Part shown: positions 1-11,865 of the stretch, piece after piece | Layout: every line of letters begins with the position of its first letter | How positions within the stretch are numbered: the stretch's first letter is position 1 | Source of the DNA: Rhizophagus irregularis | Taxonomy: Eukaryota; Glomeromycota; Glomeromycetes; Glomerales; Glomeraceae | Assembly: GCF_026210795.1 (NCBI RefSeq) | Contig: NC_089440.1 | Location: forward strand, 3,658,001 to 3,722,000 | Direction: 5' to 3' | DNA length: 64,000 nucleotides | Notes under the pieces: model-generated | Told to the model about the DNA's origin: nothing | Seen by the model: only the letters and a program-made list of their open reading frames with translations | Databases searched by the model: none | Made by a program: the position numbers and the translations under genes

Positions 1-137
1 GCTAATTATTTTAATTAATAACGGTTAATAAAATTTTGTGCACAATAATAGTTTTTTTTTACAAAAATACTTTATAAAATAATGTAATTTATTTGTAATT
101 TTATTTTTAAATAAACAATTATTCAAAATTAAGGAGT

Positions 138-409
138 TTGCTATTTATCACCGGCAGTGATCATTACCGGTGTCACGTGATTTATAAAATTTGGCTGGAA
201 TTAAAGAATTGACATATAAATTTCCTTTTTTTGAGGTTGAGTAATATTACACGATCCAAAAAAAGCAATTTCACTTCTATTCAAAAATGGAGAAATGAGT
301 TACACAAGATTCTAAAAAAATAAATTTTTATGTAGATCATTTAATTCCAGCCAAAATTTTTAAAAATCACATGACACTGGTGATGATTACTGCCGGTGAT
401 TTGTAGCAA
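138..409. repeat. MITE-like element with 65-bp inverted ends
   Basis: The first and last roughly 65 bases are inverted copies: both arms read TTGCTA, then ATCACCGGCAGT, then GTGATTT and GGCTGGAATTAAA, with scattered mismatches. The middle is AT-rich and has no reading frame. This is the layout of a non-autonomous DNA transposon. No target duplication could be fixed at the edges, so the superfamily is unknown. Confidence 0.7.
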
Positions 410-419
410 TTTTATAAAA

Positions 420-1720
420 AAAATCAGGAGACAAAAAGATAAAAAAAAGATAATGAAGAGTAATAAAAACAAAAAAGAAAAGAAACAAAGACAAAAGAAA
501 AAGTGATCAAAATAAAAATAAAATGGTAAATAAAAGAGAAGAAGGTTAAAGAAAAGGAAAATAAAAGAAAATGAAAGAAAAAGGGAATATGAAACAGAAG
601 GAATACAAAAAAGAAAAAAATGAAAGAAAACAAAAAGAAAATAAAAGGAAACACAAAAAATGAAAAAGAAGGGAAATTAAAAAGGAAAAAATGAAAAGGA
701 AGAGAAATGAAACAAAGGGGAATAAAATGAAATAAAGAGAACAAAATAAAATGATGAAAAGATAAAAGAAAAAGAAAAAATAAAACCAATCATTCATCTC
801 ATTTCAAAAAGAATCGACAATCTAAAAAAAAATTAGAAACCAAAGTAAAAAAAAAAGCTAAAAAGTCTAATACTTATAAAAAATGAAAGAAAAGATTAAG
901 ATCAAGAATTAATAATGAAATAAAGTTAGAATAAACTTTAAAAAATAAAAAAAAGTAAAAAGTAATAAATGAAAAATAAAGAATATACTTTGATCATAAA
1001 ATTGAAAGAATCTAAGAGCTAAAGATCTAAAAAGAAGACGAGTAAGAGTAGGAGAAGATTCTGCATCAACTGTAAAAGAGTGCGTTGAACGTGCTATATG
1101 CTTATGTACCTTCGTGCTAAAAAAGAAGATAGAAACCAGATATAGATAATCCTGAGCGTCTGATAGTGTAGCTTTTTTTGAATATTTAAGGTGTTTGACA
1201 GATTTATCTATAAAAATAAATAAAAGAGATAAAGATAAAATGAAAGGAAAAAATGAAAGGAAAAACAAAAATAAAAAGAAACGAAGATAAAAAGAAGAAT
1301 GGAACAAAGGAAAAGAAAAAAAGAGGTAAAAATAAATGGAAGCAAACTGGTAAACCATAAAGAAAAAACGAAATAAAGTTAGTAAAAATAAAATGAAAGC
1401 AAAAAAAGAAAAAGAAAATTAAAGAAATGAAAAAACAATATACCTTGACCACGAAATTAAAAGATTCTAAAAAATCTAAAAGAAAATAATAAAGAAATTA
1501 GAGGCAAGAAAGAAATGAAAATATAAAAGAAAAAAAATGAAAAAATGAAATATCTGATATTTGTATACCTTTAATATAAACCTTTGACCACGAAATTGAA
1601 AGATCCTAAAACCTAAAAGAATTAATAAAGAAATTAGAAATAAGGAAAAAATAAAAATATAAAAAAAAAAATGAAAAAATGAAATATCTGGCATCTATAT
1701 ACTTTTGATGCAAAATGAAA
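420..1720. repeat. Purine-rich low-complexity tract
   Basis: About 1.3 kb in which the plus strand is almost all A and G. The long minus-strand frames here translate into Phe/Leu/Ser runs and are composition artefacts. A unit of about 137 bases that includes GACCACGAAATT and ends in GAAATATCTG is present twice in tandem (about 1442-1578 and 1579-1706), and a weaker relative lies near 985. A 200-base island around 1020-1200 has mixed composition but no gene I recognise. Confidence 0.7.
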
Positions 1721-2615
1721 CTAAAAAAAAAAAATACCAAATGTATAAACAAATAACTGATTGTTGTGATGTAATTGTAAATCCTGAACAGCCAATTAGT
1801 AATAGAGGTGAGTAATAAAATTACTCACTCTGGGGTGAGGAATAAATTTTCTCTTAATATATAATTAATTATTAGCAATTGATTAAAAATAAAATTACTA
1901 TAATTTTACATATATTGCAGGAATTAATGGCAGAAGAAAATTTAAAATAAAGTTCAGAGATTTCACTTATAATTGAAAAATTAAAATAATAATAATAGTA
2001 GTTATAAAGAATTAGTAAGTCAAAATTATTATCTGGTATATAATAATTTTATACATTAATTTATTTTACTAATCGGCCATCTAAATCAAAAAATTTACAG
2101 CTCAAAAATTTAGATTCAAAATTCACTTAACATTTATTAAATTTCTTTGTATTACATTAATTTTCAGAATTTAAAATTTATATTTGGAATTCTTTATTAA
2201 ATAAATTACTACATATAAAATTATTTGTAATAATCATGATAATCAGTAAAATTAAATATATTTGAATTATTTCAAATATTTATTTTTAAAAATCTTCACA
2301 AAATTCCATTATTTATTTTTTAAAAATCTTTGCAGAAATTTATTTCTTAAAATTTTGCACAGTTTTATTTAATTTTTTTTAAAAACTGTCACAGATCTGT
2401 GCAGATCTGCACTAAAAAATTTTCTGATGCAGAATGTATGTATCACTAGAGATATTGACTGCTGATGCATCTGGTTTTGAAGCAAGTTCAGCCCAATAAT
2501 AATAATACTATGTCATCTAATGATATTTTAGAATTTTACTAATATGAAACTATAACGAACTTTACTATAAATACGCTTTGACCATATCTTATTAAAAAAT
2601 AAACATCTAAACAAA
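1721..2615. other. AT-rich intergenic, no gene seen
   Basis: No reading frame or splice pattern was found. The only structure noted is a short perfect hairpin at about 1808-1828, GTGAGTAAT with ATTACTCAC separated by three bases. The last 60 bases should hold the promoter and leader of the next gene. Confidence 0.4.
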
Positions 2616-3017
2616 ATGCAACAATCATCAAAATCAATTAAATTTGAAATAGTATTTGTTTTAATTCTTGTAGGAATATTTGTTTATCGTTATTTTCAAG
2701 ATCAGGAAGTTGATAAGGATGAAACACATGAAAATCAGCTAAATGATTTTGGTAAAAATTTGAAAATTTTCTTTATATAATAGTAAATATATTTGATAAA
2801 TAGTTTCAAATATTTCTTAGCTTGATTTAACATATATTCTTTCCTTATCAAAATAAAAATAGATGAAAATGAAGATCTTAACGAATATTTACCTCCTGCA
2901 TCAAAATATGACCCTCATATAAATTATGATGAACTTGCATGGAAAGCATATTACAAAATGCATAAGGGGGAACCATTTGCTGAGAAAGCAAAAAAAATAA
3001 TTGAATCACATAATTAG
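2616..3017 (+). CDS. Small single-pass membrane protein, two exons
   Basis: Exon 1 is 2616-2751 and exon 2 is 2863-3017. The intron starts GTAAAA and ends AAATAG, and the joined frame of 97 codons closes exactly on TAG, giving 96 residues. Residues about 9-27 are a hydrophobic stretch (FEIVFVLILVGIFVYRYF) that suits a signal anchor. The rest is acidic and hydrophilic, with a tail rich in Lys, Glu and Tyr (DELAWKAYYKMHKGEP). Without splicing the frame would end 10 codons past the donor. The layout suggests a type II membrane protein with a short N-terminal cytosolic tip. The family is not recognised. Two exons joining in frame in such AT-rich DNA argue that the gene is real. Confidence 0.65.
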
Positions 3018-3171
3018 CTTAGTTTTATTTTAATTATAGTCTATAATGTTACAATTGAATCTTTTTACATAAGGGTGTAAAAAATTAATTATTAAATTAT
3101 ATTAATTGTATTGTAGCTTAGAATTATTTATTTTTAATAATTGCAATATTTACAATTATTTGTTTCTTGAA

Positions 3172-3690
3172 TTAATTATACACAAGATTTGCATATTTTT
3201 TAACTGTTAAAATTAATAATACTTTTTCTTTTTCTTCAAGATTGATATATGTATTGGTATTTGTTGTCTTATTTATACATTCAAGAGCTGCTTCATATTT
3301 TGCTGATTAAATCCCATTTTGTTTTGTAGCAATAGAATTTTGAATATTCTTATATATAACTATTTCTCCTATTTTATTAAAACTAATATTGCCAAATTTG
3401 TGAGCTATCAAAGTGAGGCAGTTTATTATGCCATAATTACCCTTCTTATTAAAATCCAATGCTTCATAATAGAGATGTATGATTAAATGATAATGTCTGT
3501 CTTTATGTAGATTTTAATTGTACATGGTTGTACCTTTTTTTTGCTATTCTTATATTATCTGACATATATTATCAATAGAGTCTTATGCAGATTCTTCTGG
3601 ATATGCGTCTGCCTTTTCTTTATTAATAATAATTAAAGTTAGATTTAGTAAAGATAATTAATACTGTTCATATTAAAAGTCTACTTACCT
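3172..3690 (-). pseudogene. Decayed anonymous host gene
   Basis: One minus-strand frame reads as protein-like sequence, ending in motifs such as YYEALDFNKKGNYGII and AKYEAALECINKT before a final TAA at 3172-3174. It is cut by several internal stops (one TAA within the last 60 codons, more upstream). A donor-like AAG|GTAAGT lies near 3690 on the minus strand, so an upstream exon may have existed. The alternation of aromatic, charged and small residues suggests a helical-repeat protein, but no family can be named. It is best read as a dead copy of a dispersed host gene. Confidence 0.4.
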
Positions 3691-3699
3691 TAAATGACA

Positions 3700-4680
3700 A
3701 CAAGATTGTTTTCATTTTTATATTAATAATATCTATGTATAATCTTAATTTTTTTTTTATATTATACACTATTACTCTATTTGTAGGTTTGATTGAATTT
3801 ACAATTTTTGGACTTTTGTAAAATAGTTACTATATTCTAAGAAATAGGACTATCATGAGCAAATATTAATCTAAGAATAAAGCAATTGATTTTTCTTATT
3901 GAATGCAAATTATATGATGGATAGAAATTTAATAAATTATGAAAAAAATTTGATTATTATACAGAATAATTAACTGATGTGTTAGATCAAATCTTGGAAA
4001 TTTAATAAATAGTAATTATATAATTTTAATTAATACAGATAAATACAAAGTTCAGAATATAGTCTGTGATATATAATGGAATTCTATACTAATGTTTGAC
4101 TTGAAAATTCACCCTGTATTCTTTATAAAATGTCTATTATAAAGTACATATTTATTAATGATAAGAAACTAGAGTTATAAGAAATTGCAGTACAGCTGTA
4201 TAGAATTGTGAAATAATATATTTTTATAAATTATATTTATCTAACAAATTGGAATATTTGAGCTGTTCCTCTTCAAAAAGCTTTAATATTAGTATTAGAT
4301 AATTTAGCATTAATGTCAGTATTTTTTAAAAATTCTGAAATGTTTCTAATATTTAAAATATATTATTTTTTATTATTCTACTGAAATATATCTGTTTTAT
4401 CAGTTTTACTATTATGTTGAGATTCTATATTAATATGTAAATTATTTTAAAAAATGTTTGTGAGTTAAGAATCTCTTTGAGCAAATTGTGATTCTATTTT
4501 TTTTGGTATTTTTTATTCTTTCAATAGTAAATTTATTTATTTTTGTACACACTCTATGCATTATTTGTTATCTAAATTTAAATGGTTGAAAAATTTAACA
4601 AAAAAGTGTAAATATATAATTTAATTTATAAATTACATTTAGTTAAAGAAATTATAAAATGATAATTTGAAATTAAGTCT
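3700..4680. other. AT-rich intergenic, no gene seen
   Basis: No coding pattern, RNA gene or clear repeat structure was found in this stretch on either strand. Confidence 0.4.
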
Positions 4681-4681
4681 A

Positions 4682-4879
4682 CAGTTAACCTCCTATATAG
4701 TCACCTTCTGTATAATCACATCATATAAAATTCTCCTTTATAAGCACACCATATTTTAGCCCAATGTACTAATAAATATATTGGAAAAATCTTCTTTATA
4801 GTCATAACATATGACTTTTTTTATAATCACACCCTTTTTTTTTGGTCCCAAAGGGTGTGACTATAAAGGGAGTTGATCG
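4682..4879. repeat. Tc1/mariner-like MITE with TA target site
   Basis: This 198-bp element has imperfect inverted ends, CAGTTAACCTCC followed by TATAGTCACC on the left and its inverse (CGATCAACTCCC, TATAGTCAC) on the right. TA lies on both sides (4680-4681 and 4880-4881). The ends resemble pogo/Tigger-type termini. It has no coding capacity. Confidence 0.65.
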
Positions 4880-5025
4880 TATTTATATTAGATAGAAAAT
4901 TGAATTAAAAAAAATATATATATTTAGAAGTTAAAATTGAGTCTATTTATGGGATATCAGGTGAAATTAGAATTATTTAATCAAGTAATTAAGTAGAAAT
5001 ATTTTAATGAGACACAAGTAGAATT

Positions 5026-5089
5026 ATCTAGATGAATTATTGATTAATAATCTAATAATCTAGACGAATTATTGATTAATAATCTATTG
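5026..5089. repeat. Two-copy 32-bp tandem duplication
   Basis: The unit ATCTAGAYGAATTATTGATT plus 12 more bases occurs twice head to tail with one clear base difference. It is a local duplication with no evident function. Confidence 0.6.
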
Positions 5090-5547
5090 ATAATTATAAA
5101 ATGATGAATTATATTTTTTTATAAAAAAACTATTAGTTGTAAATAATATTCATTTATAATTATAATTTAAGGATATGATAATTAGTGACTTGTAACAAGA
5201 AAAGACAATTTAGCAATCCTTCATATGAATTTATAAGTTCAGATAACAAACCAGCAATAGGTAATTTAATACTTTAACAATTAATTTATAATTATTTTTT
5301 TAAAAATCAAAACTGAAGGTAATGATATTTTATTTATTATTAAACTAGCAAAATTGTCATCTAAAAAAGAACTTCTTGCAGTTGAAATAACATTATCTAA
5401 TAAAAAATTAAAACTTTTAAAATGTAAAAATATTAAAAATAATTTTATTTTTGAATATTTTAAATAAATAATTTTACTGAATTTTATAATTATTTTATAA
5501 TAATTCAAGATAAAATAAGTCAAAAGAAATGAAAACTTGATTCTAAT

Positions 5548-5767
5548 AGGACCCTGAAAAATACATATGGAGGTCAAAAATGATTGGCAAGATTTTGCCT
5601 AAAATAAGCAACTTTTCAGGGCCGGAATTATGATAATGCTGGTCTATATCAAAACGGACAATAAAATTTAGGCCGGCACTATCTAAAAAAGGCAAGATTT
5701 TCATGAAAATTTAGGTTCTTTTTAAGTAAACTCAAATGTGACCTTTTTATGTATTTTTTGGGGTCCT
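5548..5767. repeat. MITE with 8-bp target duplication (hAT-like)
   Basis: The termini AGGACCC and GGGTCCT begin inverted arms of about 35 bases (AAAAATACATA and AGGTC are shared). The flanks are ATTCTAAT (5540-5547) and ATTCTAAC (5768-5775), an 8-bp duplication with one mismatch. That length fits hAT elements. The element is 220 bp and non-coding. Confidence 0.65.
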
Positions 5768-6261
5768 ATTCTAACCTCCTATTTAAAAGGCAAAAAATTT
5801 TTACTATTTAAAAATCAATGGCTTTAAGTTCAAAAAAATCAATTGAAAATAAAGAAGACTCAGAAAGTTCTTATTATATTGAAGAAGAAGAAATTGATAA
5901 AGCCAAAGTAAATAACATAATCAGAATATTTGTTAATACTTTTAAAAGAAATTTTAATTTGTAAGCAAATTTCAAAAATATTGTTAAAGAGTTATTATTT
6001 GAAGTTCAATTTTATCAACAAATTCTTCTAGTAAAGAAGGTAAAACTAGATAACTAATTACTAATGATATAAGTATCATATTTAATTTATTTAGATTTTT
6101 TTATATTAACATAATTATATTTATTAATTTTATCTTCAATTTTATATTTTTAAAGAAAAATGGAAATAATATACCATTTAAGAAAGATAATTTTTTATAA
6201 TAAAATTCTGTCTACTATTTCAAAAAGCTTATTTTTGCTTACTGTATAAATAGTATAAATA

Positions 6262-6372
6262 ATAGTTATTGGGTAGGAGGGTTGAAATATCACCGAACTG
6301 CACAGCAGTTCAGATAATATTTTAACTACTTGCGCAGTTCAGTGATATTTCAACTACCATACCTAATAACTA
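6262..6372. repeat. Short fold-back MITE in an intron
   Basis: Arms of about 40 bases (ATAGTTATTGGGTA, then GTTGAAATATCACCGAACTGC) are repeated inverted around a short centre. The 111-bp element lies inside the first intron of the dead recombinase gene and would fold into a near-complete hairpin. Confidence 0.65.
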
Positions 6373-7570
6373 TGTTATTATGTAGACACTGATGATCATG
6401 CTTTTATGACATCATTACTATATCATACATAGTGTGAAAATAATATTTTAAGCTATTTTTAAACTATTTTAAACTATTTTATTCTTTGTCTCTTTTCTTT
6501 CATATTTATATTAAATAAAATATTACAAATGAAGCAAATAAATTTGAAAAGTAAAAGAAATAAAGTATTGTACACCTTTAATTTATTTTGCTTTATTTTG
6601 CTTTTTTTTTATTTTCTAACAATATTTATATTTTATGTTTTAGGATAGTTTGAAAACTTCTGCTTCTCTGAAAGAAAAAGTTGAATTTTATCGTGAATTT
6701 TCAAAAGTTAAAAATACAGTCAACGTGACAAATAATTGGATGGGTTTGTTCGAGAAGTTTTGAAAAGAACAATTATACATTGGTCAAATTCAAGAAGTAG
6801 AAAATGAACAAGTTTTAATTAAACAATTGTGTTTTTATTTTGCTAATATGAGTAAAAAAGATGGTTCTGACTATTCTGTCAATTCTGTTAGAGCTTCTTT
6901 TGCAGCTATTATCTGCTTCCTTCAAGATAATTCAAAAATTAAAAGTATTGATTTATATAATAATGTTCATTTTAAAGAAATAAGAAAAGTTGTAGATGGA
7001 AAAATTAGATATCTTTTTAATAATGGCAAAGGTAAAATCAAAGGATCAGACTCATTAGAAGCTGATGAAATAACCCAAATTTTAAATCATAGATTGTTAG
7101 ATAGCTCCATGCCTGAAAGATTATTAAGAAGAGTATTCTTTATAAATGTAATTTATCTTGGACTTCGTGGTGAAGAACATACATTACTTAATGCAACTGA
7201 TTTTGTTAAAAGTGAAGATGATGGTTTATTTATTGTTCTAAGAATAATCAACGTGATTTTACTGAAAACCGAGGAAAGGCAGATAAATTAACTTTATTAA
7301 GCCATCCAGATATTACTCTATTTATTGATCAATATTTATCATTACGTTCTCGTTGTGCAGAACCTGATTTTTACCTTCAAGAAATTGAAAAGCAATTTGG
7401 TAATATTTCAAATTATTAATATTTTAATTAACACTAAAAATTGATTTATTTTATTATTAATTATATATACCATCCAAATTATTTTGGGCTGCCATAATTA
7501 TAAGTAAAATCCCAAATTCAATTATGGCATCCCAAATTATTTTGAAACTTTACATAGTAAATTATATATA

Positions 7571-7742
7571 CAGTCAACTCTTGTTATAACGAACTCTAGG
7601 GTCCAGACCTCAACTTTGCTATAAGTCTATAGTGAAGATTTTAAGAGATTTGATTGGTTAATTCGTTATAACAAGGGGAAATTTATTATAGTTGTCTGAA
7701 AAATTCACTATATCAAGGGTTCGCTATATCAAGGTTTGACTG
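7571..7742. repeat. Tc1/mariner-like MITE in an intron
   Basis: The ends are CAGTCAACTCTTGTTATAAC on the left and, inverted, CAGTCAAACCTTGATATAGC on the right, flanked by TA on both sides (7569-7570, 7743-7744). Internal copies of the arm (TCACTATATCAAGGGTTCGC) make it partly repetitive. It is 172 bp, non-coding, and placed in the second intron of the dead recombinase gene. Confidence 0.7.
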
Positions 7743-8011
7743 TAAATTGAATTAATTATGACATTCCAAATTATAATTATGGCATTCCAAAATAATCTGG
7801 ACAGCATGTATATTATTAATACATTAGCATTAAGAACTGACGTCTGGTATAAGCTAAATCATATAGGATCTAAAAGATTAAATTTCTTTTTAAATAAAAT
7901 TTGTAAAATTACTGGCGTAAATCTTAATGGAAGGAAAATTACTAACCACTCTGAATATCGTGCACTTATTCAAAATTGTGAAAAAATGGGAATTCCAAAG
8001 GAAGATATTAC

Positions 8012-8320
8012 CGTATATCGCGGGCCATAGTATCCCCCTATGCATAGTACCCCCCTTGAAAAATTTCATAGAATTGTATAGTACCCGGAGGGATATTTTA
8101 CAATTATCTCGTGATCTAGTGATCAGATTTGAGCCATCTTTTTTTTGTTTGATAGCTCTCATTGAGCTCTTCAAAATAAAAAAATCATTCAAATTAGACT
8201 GGTAGATCGTGAGATATTCGCAAAAAATGGAATTTTTAGGCTTTGTTTAGTACCCGGGGTACAGGGTCAAACCCCCGATTTTTGCAAGATACCCAGGGTA
8301 CTGTGGCCTGCTATATACGG
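8012..8320. repeat. 309-bp MITE that splits the recombinase exon
   Basis: The inverted ends read CCGTATATCGCGGGCCATAG on the left and CCGTATATAGCAGGCCACAG on the right, with repeated GTACCC blocks inside. TA flanks both sides (8010-8011, 8321-8322), which fits Tc1/mariner. The host frame upstream (PKEDI) resumes downstream as KLISRYRSD, showing that the insertion fell into a coding exon. Confidence 0.75.
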
Positions 8321-8865
8321 TAAATTAATATCTCGCTATAGATCTGATGCTGGATTGTCATCATACATTTTACCTACTGATAATAAAAAAAATGAGATTG
8401 TTGGACAGTTAATGAATAAAGTTCATGGGCAGTTGACTTTAAGTATATTGACATTGCTATTCATTGATTTTTAAAGATTTATTAAATATTTGCATTTTAT
8501 TATCAGTTAATGAAAAATCAGCAGAAATATTAAATTCTCAAATTTCATGTATGAATAAAAATAATAAACGAATAATGGACAAAGAAGATAATAATTTTAA
8601 AACTGCAAAAGAAGATAAAGAATATTAATTATTAACAAAATATTGTGTAGATTTATTGGATTATTTTTATAATTTTTTTTTTGTTACAATTTATTTTAGT
8701 TTTACTTGAAAAGTCTCGTAAAAATCAACAAAATACTATTAAACAACTGTTATAATTAACTAATACAAATCCGTAATTAGAAATTTCGATGAATGTTAAT
8801 CACTTTAAAGAATTATTTGATTGTGATATAATTTCTCAGCTTAATGGAAAAATCAATTTAGCATA

Positions 8866-9215
8866 ATATTCATTTATAGTAATATTTATTATAAAAATTA
8901 TAAAAACAATATAAGTGATATTTAATCTATATGACATAATGTGTAAAAAATATCAGTAATATTATAATGATATTTATAGTTTTATACAATAAAGTTTAAA
9001 TTAGTCTACTTAATCTGAAAAATATCAGTATGTTATTAAAAACAGCATGATCCTATTTGGCTGGATTATAGTACTTCAAATATGATACAGATTTCAGAAG
9101 TTTTAACCTTATATCCTCTCACTATTGCATGAATTTTTATTTATTATTAATGGATAACTGAATATGTATAAAATTTATATAATAATTGAGTATTTATTAT
9201 ATGTAATATTTATGT
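8866..9215. other. AT-rich intergenic, no gene seen
   Basis: No gene, repeat or RNA structure was recognised between the recombinase remnant and the next transposon. Confidence 0.4.
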
Positions 9216-9220
9216 ATTTA

Positions 9221-11860
9221 GGCGAACCCACAGCAAAAGGTGGGGCTCGGACATTCACGTGATTTTAAGAAAATCGCAATTAAAGTTTTTACGTAATTTT
9301 CATGTGATTTACTGCGAAGTTCTTAATATTGACTTTTATAATAAAAGAAAAATTTTTACAGGCAATATTTTGAATATATTAGCTTCCATTTAACACCTTG
9401 TTTTATTTGTATTATTGAATATATGAGAGCATAACCTTTATACAAGTTTAAGAAAAAACATAACAAATTTATTTATTTCGAAACATTACTTTTCAAATCA
9501 ATGAAATTGTAAATTTTTTATTGTTACAATTATAAACTATGTTTATATGTAAAAAATATAAGTTTTATAGCGTAAAAATCATAAAAAATGTAAGTTTTAT
9601 AATGTAAAAAATGAGTAATAATGAAGTTTTTGTCTTATATACGAAAAAATAAAATTTATTTTCACTCATTTTGAAGTTCAGGTTTAGGACAAGTAATTTC
9701 ACGAAAGGGTACATCAACATAAGGCGCAATTTCTTTATATAATTCTTCTTGTCTTTTTAAGGAAAGGGGTCTAGAAGCAATTATAGGTGGTAAAATGTTG
9801 ATGGCATAAGAAAAAGTACGAATTGTAGTTTTTTCATAAACATCTTCAAGTTTATCTTTATAAAAGACAACTCCAGGGTGTTGTGAAGAAAAATAAAAAT
9901 GATGATATTTTTGAATGTTAGGTAATTTTTTAAACATTTGAAAATGACTCTTAAAATCGTAATATTGAAACCCTTTTCCATTTAAATAACGCTGAGCAAT
10001 ATTGAAATTATTTGTAGTGGAACGGTTGATAATTGAAACAACATCATCCACTGTATTCACTATACTTTTTCGATAGAGTATCTTAATTAGACCAAAACAA
10101 CCATCACAAATAAATTTTGTGTGTCCGGGTATCATAAAATTTAATTCTATTTCGTCATATATACCACGATCAATTAACCATGAATAAAAAAATAAGGTGA
10201 AGTTATTTTTATTTTGCCCTACACAATTATCACATGCAACAATTAATTTTTTTTCTCCACGATTATATTTTTGAATTGCATGTAAAACCAAACTTAATGT
10301 ACAATTTGCACCCTTTCCTTGTTTGCCGTCATCAGCCATTTCACCCTCATCAATAACATAATTAATCTGTTGTGTATTAGGATAGTTGCCGGTATTACAA
10401 ACACCAAATAAATGCACTTTTCGTGGACTTTTGAAAAACAAGGATCCTACCTGTTGTGGTGAGTGGGGGATTTGTACATTTTGCGCCCAGTCATATGCAA
10501 TGTGAGCACTTCCCTCAAAAGTTTTGAATAATATTTGAGATCCGGATGGATTAGAATTATTTCGGCCATCTTCAATTGCAAGTGCAATATTTGAATTATA
10601 ATAATCTCGCTCTTGTTGTGCACGTTTTAAATGGGCCAGGTAATTTTCTGTAGATTCCAATTTTTTCTCATGTTGTATAATATACCGAATGTCCATCTTC
10701 ATTAACTCACAATTTTCACACAAATCCGATTTTGGAGACATAAATTGGAGCGATTGCATTAAAGATTTCCAAATATTAATAAAAGTTTGTTTGACCATAA
10801 CACGAGTTTCTGCTCCATACTTATCCTTGTAAGCATTTACATAGTCACGGTATACTGAAGAATAGCTGTAACTTGTTGGAAGAAATACGACCGGTATAGT
10901 ATTTTCACTGCAATGTCACCCGGGCGAAGGTATACCATGTACATTTGAATAGTTTTTTAAAAATACTTGTACGTCGTTTGCTACATCATAATTAACTTCT
11001 ATACGTTTCATATTTTTAGGAGCTCTACCAGTATTTCCATGTACACGTTCTTCAATACTATGTTCTCGTAAATGTTGTATAATTGTATCTAAATATTTAT
11101 GACTAGCTCCAATAAGATTTTCATACATTGTACGACAAATTAAAAGATCATTATTATAACAATAATTAAAGCGCACAAATTTTCTATCATTACTATTAAC
11201 TTTTCGTGTATTTTTATCCTTTTGAAAGGCCATAAGCTGTCCTTTAACAACCATATCTCGCATTGTTTTGTCCAAGCTTTCAAATTCAATTCGACGTGCA
11301 AGAAAACGTTCATAGCCAATTTTCATAAAACAAGGTTGATCAGAAGAACGGCATGAACACTTTTTTTTTAAAAAAAATTCATCAACTTTTAATTTCAAGC
11401 GTTTATAAACCTCATCTTCAATATAACTATCGGGATTTTCTTTAAATTCAAAATTATCTAAATGAATATTAGCTACTTTTAACGATAAATCTATTAATTC
11501 GATATCATCATCATCATCATTTGGTATAAAACTAGGCTCTTTTTCATCTTCAGAGTATGAATATTCGGTAAAAAATGTATTATCTAGATCTTCTAAAGCA
11601 GTTAAAATAGTTTTATTTGCATCATCTTTAATAGAACTAATACCATACTCCATATTTTTATTAAAAAGCAATTTTACGATATTTACGATATTTACGAAAT
11701 AATGCAGTAGAAAAAAAATCGAATTGCAAATTATTTTACTAAATATATCTTAATGGAAAAAAATACCCCCATAAAGTTAAGACCAATAAGCATCTGATTT
11801 TCAAAAAATCTCAAAATCACGTGATCTGTCTGAGCCCCACCTTTTGCTGTGGGTTCGCCC
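9221..11860 (-). mobile_element. Cut-and-paste DNA transposon, 2.64 kb
   Basis: The two ends are inverted copies over about 47 bases: GGCGAACCCACAGCAAAAGG then TGGGGCTC and CACGTGATTTT. ATTTA lies directly outside each end (9216-9220 and 11861-11865), a candidate 5-bp target duplication. One long minus-strand transposase frame fills the interior. The ends differ at only a few positions and the coding frame is nearly whole, so the copy looks recent. Confidence 0.8.
9662..11671 (-). pseudogene. Transposase-like protein (DUF7869-type), one stop
   Basis: A single minus-strand frame of 669 sense and stop-interrupted codons runs from MLFNKNMEYG to PKPELQNE. It is cut once, by TGA at 10916-10918; the same frame continues on both sides (251 codons before; 39 then 378 after). 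CGA to TGA is a likely origin. The first part is acidic and then has a zinc-like cluster CSCRSSDQPCF followed by IGYERFLARR. The second part has SDLCENCELM, then VACDNCVGQNKNN and FMIPGHTKFICDGCFG, which look like the acidic core of an RNase H-like fold. This domain recurs in transposon-like proteins of fungi and animals. The name is from memory and the superfamily is unassigned. The inverted ends just outside support a transposase role. Confidence 0.6.
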
Positions 11861-11865
11861 ATTTA

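Larger units (their letters stand above)
5818..8865 (+). pseudogene. Dead tyrosine-recombinase gene (Crypton/ZMYM-type)
   Basis: Exon 1 (5818-6039) starts MALSSKKSIENKED. The intron (GTAAAA..TTTTAG) joins in frame to exon 2 (6644-7399), and exon 3 starts at 7828. Exon 2 carries the helical core-binding part (NSVRASFAAI) and the first catalytic box, LGLRGEEH. Exon 3 carries WYKLNHIG and NHSEYRALIQ, then SRYRSDAGLSSY after an inserted element. This order matches the DUF3504/Crypton-like recombinases linked to ZMYM proteins. Damage: in-frame TAA near 5959, TGA near 6763 where family members would plausibly have Trp, a frameshift near 7240, a 309-bp insertion in exon 3, and two TAA codons near 8755-8780 that look like former CAA. 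The GHRS box reads RYRS, so a catalytic His may be lost. It is a domesticated or transposon gene now inactive. Confidence 0.6.

Noticed and set aside
424-1694. Several minus-strand open frames of 72-149 codons
   Set aside because: They arise from purine-only sequence and translate into Phe/Leu/Ser/Ile runs with no domain pattern.
5281-5577. Minus-strand 98-codon frame
   Set aside because: It runs into the MITE at 5548 and is dominated by Ile/Lys/Leu from AT-rich DNA.
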